Assembly: GCF_030704535.1 (NCBI RefSeq) | Contig: NC_081817.1 | Span: 9,746,501 to 9,810,500 of the forward strand | Length of the DNA stretch: 64,000 nt | DNA from: Vitis vinifera | Lineage: Eukaryota > Streptophyta > Magnoliopsida > Vitales > Vitaceae | Direction of reading: 5' to 3' | In this document: piece after piece, positions 48,190 to 60,421 of the stretch | Position numbering within the stretch: position 1 is the first letter of the stretch | Layout: every line of letters begins with the position of its first letter | The notes under the pieces: model-generated | Seen by the model: the letters and a program-made list of their open reading frames with translations, nothing else | Told to the model about the DNA's origin: nothing | Databases searched by the model: none | Made by a program: the position numbers and the translations under genes

Positions 48190-50445
48190 ATGATATCCGG
48201 AAAAATCGAAAGCCAAAAATACTAAAAAAATTCACAAGGGTATGAAGAATGTGAGGAATCATCACATTCTTCGTCCCCTCCCAAATCTCCACTTCTTTGG
48301 GCTTTTTAAAATTTTTTGGGGCATCATATGGCTTGGTCGTTGTTTAAATAGGTCCATTACACTTAGAAGGTGGTCAAATGATATCCGGAAAAATCGAAAT
48401 CGAAAAATACTAAAATATTCACAAGGGTACGAAGAATGTGAGGAATCCTCACATTCTTCGTACCCTCCCAATCTCCACTTCTTTGGCCTTTTTAAAATTT
48501 TTTGGGGCATCATATGGCTTGGACGTTGTTTAAATAGGTCCGTTACACTTAGAAGGTGGTCAAATGATATCCGGAAAAATCGAAATCCAAAAATAATAAA
48601 AAATTCACAAGGGTACGAAGAATGTGAGGAATCCGCACATTCTTTGTACCCTCCCAAATCTCCGCATCTTTGGACTTTTAAAAATTTTTTGGGACATCAT
48701 ATGCCTTGGATGTTGTTGGAATAGCTCCGTTACACTTAGAAGGTGGTCAAATGATATCCGGAAAAATTGGAATGGGAAAATACTAAAAAATTCACAAGGG
48801 TACGAAGAATGTGAGGAATCCTCACATTCTTCGTACCCTCCCAAATCTCCACTTCTTTTGGCTTTTTAAAATTTTTTGGGGCATCATATGGCTTGGACGT
48901 TCTTTAAATAGGTCCGTTACACTTAGAAGGTAGTCAAATGATATCCGGAAAAATCGTAATCGAAAAATACAAAAAAATTCACAAGGGTACGAAGAATGTG
49001 AGGAATCCTCACATTCTTCGTACCCTCTCAAATCTCCACATCTTTGGACTTTTAAAAATTTTTTGGGACATCATATGGCTTGGATGTTGTTTGAATAGAT
49101 TCGTTACACTTAGAAGGTGGTCGAATGATATCCAGAAAAATCGAAATCTAAAAATACTAAAAAATTCACAAGGGTACGAAGAATGTGAGGAATCCTGACA
49201 TTCTTCGTACCCTCCCAAATCTCCACATCTTTGGACTTTTAAAATTTTTTGGGACATCATATGGCTTGGATGTTGTTTTAATAGCTCCGTTACACTTAGA
49301 AGGTGGTCAAATGATATCCGGAAATATCCAATTCCAAAAATACTAAAAAATTCACAAGGGTACGAAGAATGTGAGGATTCCTCACATTCTTCGTACCCTC
49401 CCAAATCTCCACATCTTTGGACTTTTAAAAATTTTTTGGGACATCATATGGCTTGGATGTTGTTTGAATAGCTCCGTTACACTCAGAAGGTGGTCAAATG
49501 ATTTCCAGAAATATCGAAATCCAAAAATACTAAAAAATTCACAAGGGTACGAAGAATGTGAGGATTCCTCACATTCTTCGTACCCTCGCAAATCTCCACA
49601 TCTTTGGACTTTTAAAAATTTTTTGGGACATCATATGCCTTGGATGTTGTTTGAATAGCTCCGTTACACTTAGAAGGTGGTCAAATGATATCCGGAAAAA
49701 TCGTAATCGAAAAATACTAAAAAATTCACAAGGGTACGAAGAGTGTGAGGAATCCTCACATTCTTCGTACCCTTCCAAATCTCCACTTCTTTGGCCTTTT
49801 AAAAATTTTTTGGGGCATCATATGGCTTGGACGTTGTTTAAATAGGTCCGTTACACTTAGAAGGAGGTCAAATGATATCCAAAAAAATCGAAATCACAAA
49901 ATACTAAAAAATTCACAAGGGTACGAAGAATGTGAGGAATCCTCACATTCTTCATACCCTCCCAAATTTCCACATCTTTGGACTTTTAAAATTTTTTTGG
50001 GACATCATATGCCTTGGATGTTGTTTGAATAGCTCCGTTACACTCAGAAGGTGGTCAAATGATATCCCGAAAAATCGAAATCGAAAAATACTAAAAAATT
50101 CACAAGGGTACGAAGAATGTGAGGAATCCTCACATTCTTCGTACCCTCCCAAATCTCCACTTCTTTGGGCTTTTTAAAATTTTTTGGGGCATCATATGGC
50201 TTGGACGTTGTTTAAATAGGTCCGTTACACTTAGAAGGAGGTCAAATGATATCCAAAAAAATCGAAATCCAAAAATACTAAAAAATTCACAAGGGTACGA
50301 AGAATGTGAGGAATCCTGACATTCTTCGTACCCTCCCAAATCTCCACATCTTTGGACTTTTAAAATTTTTTGGGACATCATATGGCTTGGATGTTGTTTT
50401 AATAGCTCCGTTACACTTAGAAGGTGGTCAAATGATATCCGGAAA
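48190..50445. repeat. 12-monomer block duplicated at 53242-55495 (shift 5052 bp)
   Basis: Monomer-specific variants match in order at a constant 5052-bp shift (for example 48242/53294, 48822/53874, 49371/54423, 50119/55171). Agreement ends near 50445/55495, where the second copy switches to a different monomer type. Confidence 0.8.
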
Positions 50446-52689
50446 TATCCAATTCCAAAAATACTAAAAAATTCACAAGGGTACGAAGAATGTGAGGATT
50501 CCTCACATTCTTCGTACCCTCCCAAATCTCCACATCTTTGGACTTTTAAAAATTTTTTGGGACATCATATGGCTTGGATGTTGTTTGAATAGCTCCGTTA
50601 CACTCAGAAGGTGGTCAAATGATTTCCAGAAATATCGAAATCCAAAAATACTAAAAAATTCACAAGGGTACGAAGAATGTGAGGATTCCTCACATTCTTC
50701 GTACCCTCGCAAATCTCCACATCTTTGGACTTTTAAAAATTTTTTGGGACATCATATGCCTTGGATGTTGTTTGAATAGCTCCGTTACACTTAGAAGGTG
50801 GTCAAATGATATCCGGAAAAATCGTAATCGAAAAATACTAAAAAATTCACAAGGGTACGAAGAGTGTGAGGAATCCTCACATTCTTCGTACCCTTCCAAA
50901 TCTCCACTTCTTTGGCCTTTTAAAAATTTTTTGGGGCATCATATGGCTTGGACGTTGTTTAAATAGGTCCGTTACACTTAGAAGGAGGTCAAATGATATC
51001 CAAAAAAATCGAAATCACAAAATACTAAAAAATTCACAAGGGTACGAAGAATGTGAGGAATCCTCACATTCTTCATACCCTCCCAAATTTCCACATCTTT
51101 GGACTTTTAAAATTTTTTTGGGACATCATATGCCTTGGATGTTGTTTGAATAGCTCCGTTACACTCAGAAGGTGGTCAAATGATATCCCGAAAAATCGAA
51201 ATCGAAAAATACTAAAAAATTCACAAGGGTACGAAGAATGTGAGGAATCCTCACATTCTTCGTACCCTCCCAAATCTCCACTTCTTTGGGCTTTTTAAAA
51301 TTTTTTGGGGCATCATATGGCTTGGACGTTGTTTAAATAGGTCCGTTACACTTAGAAGGAGGTCAAATGATATCCAAAAAAATCGAAATCCAAAAATACT
51401 AAAAAATTCACAAGGGTACGAAGAATGTGAGGAATCCTCACATTCTTCGTACCCTCCAAAATTTCCACATCTTTGGACTTTTAAAATTTTTTTGGGACAT
51501 CATATGCCTTTGATGTAGTTTGAATAGCTCCGTTACACTCAGAAGGTGGTCAAATGATATCCTGAAAAATCGAAATCGAAAAATACTAAAAAATTCACAA
51601 GGGTACGAAGAATGTGAGGAATCCTCACGTTCTTCGTACCCTCCCAAATCTCCACTTCTTTGGGCTTTTTAAAATTTTTTGGGGCATCATATGGCTTGGA
51701 CGTTGTTTGAATAGGACCGTTACACTTAGGAGGTGGTCAAATGATATCCGGAAAAATCGAAATGCAAAAATACTAAAAAATTCACAAGGGTACGAAGGAT
51801 GTGAGGAATCCTCACATTCTTCGTGCCCTCGCAAATCTCCACATCGTTGGACTTTTAAAAATTTTTTGGGACATCATATGCCTTGGATGTTGTTCAAATA
51901 GCTCCGTTACACTTAGAAAGTGGTCAAATGATATCCGGAAAAATCGTAATCGAAAAATACTAAAAAATTCACAAGGGTACGAAGAATGTGAGGAATCCTC
52001 ACATTCTTCGTACCCTCCCAAATCTCCACATCTTTGGACTTTTAAAATTTTTTTGGGACATCATATGCCTTGGATGCTGTGTGAATAGCTCCGTTACACT
52101 TAGAAGGAGGTCAAATGTTATCCGGAAAAATCGAAATCCAAAAATACTAAAAAAATTCACAAGGGTACGAAGGATGTGAGGAATCCTCACATTCTTCGTA
52201 CCCTCCCAAATCTCCACATCTTTGGACTTTTAAAAATTTTTTGGGACATCATATGCCGTGGATGTTTTTTGAATAGCTCCGTTACACTTAGAAGGTGGTC
52301 AAAAGATATCCCAAAAAATCGAAATCCAAAAATACTAAAAAAATTCACAAGGGTACGAAGAATGTGAGGAATCCTCACATTCTTCGTACCCTCCCAAATC
52401 TCCACATCTTTGGACTTTTAAAAATTTTTTGGGACATCATATGCCTTGGATGTTATTTGAATAGCTCCGTTACACTTAGAAGGAGGTCAAATGATATCCG
52501 GAAAAATCGAAATCCAAAAATATTAAAAAAATTCACAAGGGTACGAAGGATGTGAGGAATCCTCACATTCTTCGTACCCTCCCAAATCTCCACATCTTTG
52601 GACTTTTAAAAATTTTTTGGGACATCATATGCCTTAGATGGTTTTTGAATAGCACCGTTACACTTAGAAGGTGGTCAAATGATATCCGG

Positions 52690-54630
52690 AAAAATCGAAA
52701 TCCAAAAATACTAAAAAAATTCATAAGGGTACGAAGAATGTGAGGAATCCTCACATTCTTCGTACCCTCCCAAATCTCCACATCTTTGGACTTTTAAAAT
52801 TTTTTTGGGACATCATATGCCTTGGATGTTGTTTGAAAAGCTCCGTTACACTTAGAAGGAGGTCAAATGATATCCGAAAATATCGAAATCCTAAAATACT
52901 AAAAAATTCACTAGGGTACGAAGGATGTGAGGAATTCTCACATTCTTCGTACCCTCCGAAATCTCCACATATTTAGACTTTTAAAAAATTTTTGGGACAT
53001 CATATGCCTTAGATGTTGTTTGAATAGCTCCATTACACTTAGAAGGTGGTCAAATGATATCCGGAAAAATCGAAATCCAAAAATACTAAAAAAATTCACA
53101 AGGGTACGAAGAATGTGAGGATTCCTCACATCCTTCGTACCCTTCCAAATCTCCACATCTTTGGACATTTAAAAATTTTTTGGGAGATCATATGCCTTAG
53201 ATGTTGTTTGAATAGCTCCGTTACACTTAGAAGGTGGTCAAATGATATCCGGAAAAATCGAAAGCCAAAAATACTAAAAAAATTCACAAGGGTATGAAGA
53301 ATGTGAGGAATCATCACATTCTTCGTCCCCTCCCAAATCTCCACTTCTTTGGGCTTTTTAAAATTTTTTGGGGCATCATATGGCTTGGTCGTTGTTTAAA
53401 TAGGTCCATTACACTTAGAAGGTGGTCAAATGATATCCGGAAAAATCGAAATCGAAAAATACTAAAATATTCACAAGGGTACGAAGAATGTGAGGAATCC
53501 TCACATTCTTCGTACCCTCCCAATCTCCACTTCTTTGGCCTTTTTAAAATTTTTTGGGGCATCATATGGCTTGGACGTTGTTTAAATAGGTCCGTTACAC
53601 TTAGAAGGTGGTCAAATGATATCCGGAAAAATCGAAATCCAAAAATAATAAAAAATTCACAAGGGTACGAAGAATGTGAGGAATCCGCACATTCTTTGTA
53701 CCCTCCCAAATCTCCGCATCTTTGGACTTTTAAAAATTTTTTGGGACATCATATGCCTTGGATGTTGTTGGAATAGCTCCGTTACACTTAGAAGGTGGTC
53801 AAATGATATCCGGAAAAATTGGAATGGGAAAATACTAAAAAATTCACAAGGGTACGAAGAATGTGAGGAATCCTCACATTCTTCGTACCCTCCCAAATCT
53901 CCACTTCTTTTGGCTTTTTAAAATTTTTTGGGGCATCATATGGCTTGGACGTTCTTTAAATAGGTCCGTTACACTTAGAAGGTAGTCAAATGATATCCGG
54001 AAAAATCGTAATCGAAAAATACAAAAAAATTCACAAGGGTACGAAGAATGTGAGGAATCCTCACATTCTTCGTACCCTCTCAAATCTCCACATCTTTGGA
54101 CTTTTAAAAATTTTTTGGGACATCATATGGCTTGGATGTTGTTTGAATAGATTCGTTACACTTAGAAGGTGGTCGAATGATATCCAGAAAAATCGAAATC
54201 TAAAAATACTAAAAAATTCACAAGGGTACGAAGAATGTGAGGAATCCTGACATTCTTCGTACCCTCCCAAATCTCCACATCTTTGGACTTTTAAAATTTT
54301 TTGGGACATCATATGGCTTGGATGTTGTTTTAATAGCTCCGTTACACTTAGAAGGTGGTCAAATGATATCCGGAAATATCCAATTCCAAAAATACTAAAA
54401 AATTCACAAGGGTACGAAGAATGTGAGGATTCCTCACATTCTTCGTACCCTCCCAAATCTCCACATCTTTGGACTTTTAAAAATTTTTTGGGACATCATA
54501 TGGCTTGGATGTTGTTTGAATAGCTCCGTTACACTCAGAAGGTGGTCAAATGATTTCCAGAAATATCGAAATCCAAAAATACTAAAAAATTCACAAGGGT
54601 ACGAAGAATGTGAGGATTCCTCACATTCTT
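52690..54630. repeat. block duplicated at 55495-57440 (shift 2805 bp)
   Basis: Variants match at a constant shift of 2805 bp, exactly 15 monomers (52740/55545, 53294/56099, 53874/56679, 54423/57228). The match ends at about 57440, where a unique monomer begins. Confidence 0.8.
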
Positions 54631-57600
54631 CGTACCCTCGCAAATCTCCACATCTTTGGACTTTTAAAAATTTTTTGGGACATCATATGCCTTGGATGTT
54701 GTTTGAATAGCTCCGTTACACTTAGAAGGTGGTCAAATGATATCCGGAAAAATCGTAATCGAAAAATACTAAAAAATTCACAAGGGTACGAAGAGTGTGA
54801 GGAATCCTCACATTCTTCGTACCCTTCCAAATCTCCACTTCTTTGGCCTTTTAAAAATTTTTTGGGGCATCATATGGCTTGGACGTTGTTTAAATAGGTC
54901 CGTTACACTTAGAAGGAGGTCAAATGATATCCAAAAAAATCGAAATCACAAAATACTAAAAAATTCACAAGGGTACGAAGAATGTGAGGAATCCTCACAT
55001 TCTTCATACCCTCCCAAATTTCCACATCTTTGGACTTTTAAAATTTTTTTGGGACATCATATGCCTTGGATGTTGTTTGAATAGCTCCGTTACACTCAGA
55101 AGGTGGTCAAATGATATCCCGAAAAATCGAAATCGAAAAATACTAAAAAATTCACAAGGGTACGAAGAATGTGAGGAATCCTCACATTCTTCGTACCCTC
55201 CCAAATCTCCACTTCTTTGGGCTTTTTAAAATTTTTTGGGGCATCATATGGCTTGGACGTTGTTTAAATAGGTCCGTTACACTTAGAAGGAGGTCAAATG
55301 ATATCCAAAAAAATCGAAATCCAAAAATACTAAAAAATTCACAAGGGTACGAAGAATGTGAGGAATCCTGACATTCTTCGTACCCTCCCAAATCTCCACA
55401 TCTTTGGACTTTTAAAATTTTTTGGGACATCATATGGCTTGGATGTTGTTTTAATAGCTCCGTTACACTTAGAAGGTGGTCAAATGATATCCGGAAAAAT
55501 CGAAATCCAAAAATACTAAAAAAATTCATAAGGGTACGAAGAATGTGAGGAATCCTCACATTCTTCGTACCCTCCCAAATCTCCACATCTTTGGACTTTT
55601 AAAATTTTTTTGGGACATCATATGCCTTGGATGTTGTTTGAAAAGCTCCGTTACACTTAGAAGGAGGTCAAATGATATCCGAAAATATCGAAATCCTAAA
55701 ATACTAAAAAATTCACTAGGGTACGAAGGATGTGAGGAATTCTCACATTCTTCGTACCCTCCGAAATCTCCACATATTTAGACTTTTAAAAAATTTTTGG
55801 GACATCATATGCCTTAGATGTTGTTTGAATAGCTCCATTACACTTAGAAGGTGGTCAAATGATATCCGGAAAAATCGAAATCCAAAAATACTAAAAAAAT
55901 TCACAAGGGTACGAAGAATGTGAGGATTCCTCACATCCTTCGTACCCTTCCAAATCTCCACATCTTTGGACATTTAAAAATTTTTTGGGAGATCATATGC
56001 CTTAGATGTTGTTTGAATAGCTCCGTTACACTTAGAAGGTGGTCAAATGATATCCGGAAAAATCGAAAGCCAAAAATACTAAAAAAATTCACAAGGGTAT
56101 GAAGAATGTGAGGAATCATCACATTCTTCGTCCCCTCCCAAATCTCCACTTCTTTGGGCTTTTTAAAATTTTTTGGGGCATCATATGGCTTGGTCGTTGT
56201 TTAAATAGGTCCATTACACTTAGAAGGTGGTCAAATGATATCCGGAAAAATCGAAATCGAAAAATACTAAAATATTCACAAGGGTACGAAGAATGTGAGG
56301 AATCCTCACATTCTTCGTACCCTCCCAATCTCCACTTCTTTGGCCTTTTTAAAATTTTTTGGGGCATCATATGGCTTGGACGTTGTTTAAATAGGTCCGT
56401 TACACTTAGAAGGTGGTCAAATGATATCCGGAAAAATCGAAATCCAAAAATAATAAAAAATTCACAAGGGTACGAAGAATGTGAGGAATCCGCACATTCT
56501 TTGTACCCTCCCAAATCTCCGCATCTTTGGACTTTTAAAAATTTTTTGGGACATCATATGCCTTGGATGTTGTTGGAATAGCTCCGTTACACTTAGAAGG
56601 TGGTCAAATGATATCCGGAAAAATTGGAATGGGAAAATACTAAAAAATTCACAAGGGTACGAAGAATGTGAGGAATCCTCACATTCTTCGTACCCTCCCA
56701 AATCTCCACTTCTTTTGGCTTTTTAAAATTTTTTGGGGCATCATATGGCTTGGACGTTCTTTAAATAGGTCCGTTACACTTAGAAGGTAGTCAAATGATA
56801 TCCGGAAAAATCGTAATCGAAAAATACAAAAAAATTCACAAGGGTACGAAGAATGTGAGGAATCCTCACATTCTTCGTACCCTCTCAAATCTCCACATCT
56901 TTGGACTTTTAAAAATTTTTTGGGACATCATATGGCTTGGATGTTGTTTGAATAGATTCGTTACACTTAGAAGGTGGTCGAATGATATCCAGAAAAATCG
57001 AAATCTAAAAATACTAAAAAATTCACAAGGGTACGAAGAATGTGAGGAATCCTGACATTCTTCGTACCCTCCCAAATCTCCACATCTTTGGACTTTTAAA
57101 ATTTTTTGGGACATCATATGGCTTGGATGTTGTTTTAATAGCTCCGTTACACTTAGAAGGTGGTCAAATGATATCCGGAAATATCCAATTCCAAAAATAC
57201 TAAAAAATTCACAAGGGTACGAAGAATGTGAGGATTCCTCACATTCTTCGTACCCTCCCAAATCTCCACATCTTTGGACTTTTAAAAATTTTTTGGGACA
57301 TCATATGGCTTGGATGTTGTTTGAATAGCTCCGTTACACTCAGAAGGTGGTCAAATGATTTCCAGAAATATCGAAATCCAAAAATACTAAAAAATTCACA
57401 AGGGTACGAAGAATGTGAGGATTCCTCACATTCTTCGTACCCTCTCAAATCTCCACTTCTTTGGACTTGTTAAAATTTTTTTGGGGCATCATATGGCTTG
57501 GATGTTGTTTAAATAGGTCCGTTACACTTAGAAGGTAGTCAAATGATATCCGGAAAAATTGGATTCGAAAAATACTAAAAAATTTACAAGGGTACGAAGA

Positions 57601-58204
57601 ATGTGAGGAATCCTCACATTCTTCGTACCCTCCCAAATTTCCACATCTTTGGACTTTTAAAATTTTTTTGGGACATCATATGCCTTTGATGTAGTTTGAA
57701 TAGCTCCGTTACACTCAGAAGGTGGTCAAATGATATCCTGAAAAATCGAAATCGAAAAATACTAAAAAATTCACAAGGGTACGAAGAATGTGAGGAATCC
57801 TCACGTTCTTCGTACCCTCCCAAATCTCCACTTCTTTGGGCTTTTTAAAATTTTTTGGGGCATCATATGGCTTGGACGTTGTTTGAATAGGACCGTTACA
57901 CTTAGGAGGTGGTCAAATGATATCCGGAAAAATCGAAATGCAAAAATACTAAAAAATTCACAAGGGTACGAAGGATGTGAGGAATCCTCACATTCTTCGT
58001 GCCCTCGCAAATCTCCACATCGTTGGACTTTTAAAAATTTTTTGGGACATCATATGCCTTGGATGTTGTTCAAATAGCTCCGTTACACTTAGAAAGTGGT
58101 CAAATGATATCCGGAAAAATCGTAATCGAAAAATACTAAAAAATTCACAAGGGTACGAAGAATGTGAGGAATCCTCACATTCTTCGTACCCTCCCAAATC
58201 TCCA

Positions 58205-58757
58205 CTTCTTTGAAGTTGTAAAAATTTTTTTGGACTTCATTTGCCTTGGATATTGTTTAAATAGGTTGATTCCACTTAGGCGGTGTTCGAATAAGTCCCG
58301 AAAAAATTAAAAGCTAAAAATACTAAAAAATTAGAAAAGGTACAAAGAATGTGAGGATTCCTCACATTCTTCGTACCCTCCCAAATCTCCACTTATTTGA
58401 AGTTTTAAAAATTTTGGTTGGACTTCATATGCCTTGGATATTGTCTAAATAGGTTGATTCCACTTAGGTGGTGTTCGAATGAGTCCCGGAAAAATTAAAA
58501 GCCAAAAATATTAAAAAATTAGACAAGGTACGCAGAATGTGAGGAATCCTCACATTCTTCATACTCTCCCAAATCTCCACTTCTTTGAAGTTTTAAAATT
58601 ATTTTTGGACTTCATATTGCTTGGGTATTGTTTAAATAGGTTGATTCCACTTAGGCGGTGTTTGAATGAGTCCCGGAAAAATCCAAATCTAAAAATATTA
58701 TAAAATTGGACGGGGTACGAAGACTGTAAGAAACCCTCACCATTCTCCGCTTGTATG
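58205..58757. repeat. three diverged edge monomers of the satellite
   Basis: Period and palindrome persist, but the spacer differs strongly (TTGAAGTTTTAAAA, GACTTCATATTGC, GGTTGATTCCACTTAGG, GAGTCCCGG). The last palindrome, at about 58713, is badly decayed. The array ends here. Confidence 0.9.
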
Positions 58758-60421
58758 AGGGTGTGAAATGGAGTCTTCAAAATTCAAAATGGAAATGTAC
58801 GAAAAAATATTGTGAGGCGTTTTGATTTTCATATGGTTAGTAATTATACATTTTTCGTATTTTCAATATTTCAACTAATTTTTTTGTGTAATTCAATTTA
58901 AACGCTAAGAAATAATTTGGTCATATATTATCAATTAATAATTAGTACACAATTAATTTAATATAAATTTAATATTTTTGTTTTATATAATTTATTTATA
59001 TTTTTTCTTTTTTTTTTCACTTCATAAACAAATTATATTGCTTTTCACACTTCAAATATTTTTCAAATTTTGTCAACAAATTATTTGATGTTAAAATAAA
59101 TTATATTTACTTTTCCTTAATTTATAAATTTTATCACCAAATTAGTTTGAATTTTTTTTTATTTAAAATTTAATTTTTATCTTGGGTTTAATCACTTTAT
59201 ATTACAACAAAAATCTGCTATTTATTTTTTCAAATTTCTCTTTATTTTTCTGTTGCACAAAAAAAATTCCCCAAACAAAATAATTACATTAAACAGGAAT
59301 TTATAATTGGTTATTGTAATGGATGTAAAAATGTGTGTTGCATGGGATTAATTCCCATGGCAACCGGTTGGTGACCTGAAGAATTGGTTTTGTATAGTTT
59401 TTTATTATTTTTGCATGCCATGTGTCTTCATCTTATGAGCCCAAAAAAGTGGGTATGGTACCGAAAAAGCACTTTTCGGTACCCTAGCATAACCCATGGC
59501 AAAAACATGCAACATGTTAATTGTTGACTTTTTAATAAAGTGATTCCCGACAATGTTCCTAATGGCCATTGGAGAACTTTAATTTAGTAAAAAAAAAAAA
59601 GATAAAGTACATAACTCGTCAGTTGATTTTTCAATTGTTTAAAATTCATTTAGACATTTTGATAAATAAAAAAAACACGAGTTAATCTGGTAAAAAAAAA
59701 CAAACCAACAATTCCACAGTTTCCACTAAGTAATTACCTCACGAGTCACGTGTGAGCAATGGGGTGATTGTTTTTTACTTGCATGTGAAGCAACCTTACT
59801 CATTCTAAGGGAGCTAGGAGCCTAGGAGTAGGGCCTGTTTTCCCACCCTTCAATATTATTATTTTTCGAAAATAAGTTTATTTGGTGAATTGTTTAATTT
59901 TAAAAGCATTTTTCAATCTGCATCAAATAAAAACTTGTTTCCAAAAATAATCATTTTGTCTTTTGTCCAAGTTGTAATAAACACCACCATTGATTTTTGG
60001 GAAAGTTGTGTTTTCATGTGCCAATATGGTAATAATATTGTTTTGAGAACCCAATTTTACATATTTCAAAATTGATAATGTAATTAGAAAATATTTGGAG
60101 AATCATGCACTTTCAGCTTATGTGTATTTCAATACCAAAAATACCCTTCATCTTGCCAGCTAAGCGTTCCACATCTGAAAATTCAAAAGAGAAAAACCCT
60201 TCGAAAATCCACAAAACCAATATCTCTCTCGTATTCTGCTTTTCCCTTTCTCTCTCCCATTCTCAATCTCAGAAACCCAAAATGTTGTAAAACCTAACCT
60301 CTTTCATTTTTGTAACATTCTCGTCTCCCATTTTCATAACCTTTTCCCCAAATTACTTGATCCAGAAACCCTAATTTCTGAAACGAAGATCAGATCCGGG
60401 GAAAATTGGTAATCAGAATCA
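58758..60421. other. AT-rich flank, V-ATPase fragment promoter side
   Basis: No gene seen. A single ACCGGTTGG word lies near 59364. The last 200 bp are C/T-rich (TCTCTCTCGTATTCTGC and similar) and look like the 5' untranslated region of the V-ATPase piece. Confidence 0.5.
59457..59483. repeat. perfect 11-bp stem inverted repeat
   Basis: GGTACCGAAAA, loop AGCAC, TTTTCGGTACC. It may be the tip of a fold-back element; no promoter or poly-T supports a terminator role. Confidence 0.6.

Larger units (their letters stand above)
39385..58757. repeat. 187-bp palindrome-bearing satellite array, about 103 monomers
   Basis: The whole 19.4 kb repeats at 187 bp (some monomers 186 or 188 from A-run changes; the spacing of 41122 to 41309 is exactly 187). 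Each monomer has a 41-bp palindrome (left arm GGGTACGAAGAATGTGAGGA, one central base, then its reverse complement), a CTCCCAAATCTCCAC link, a TTTTAAAATTTTTTGGG A/T core, CATCATATG, a CGTTACACTTAGAAGG box, TCAAATGATATCC and an A-rich tail. It opens abruptly in mid-monomer on the left and ends in diverged monomers on the right. The monomer length is close to a plant nucleosome repeat. Best described as a centromeric or pericentromeric-type satellite. It is not the 107-bp grapevine centromere repeat I know of. Confidence 0.97.

Noticed and set aside
39453..58213. Roughly 150 open reading frames of 60-160 codons on both strands within the satellite
   Set aside because: They repeat with the 187-bp period, run on both strands over the same palindrome and change frame at every indel. 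They are by-products of a stop-poor satellite, not genes.
39385..58757. CRISPR-like array of palindromic repeats
   Set aside because: The whole 187-bp unit repeats with no unique spacers, the host is a plant, and no cas genes are present.
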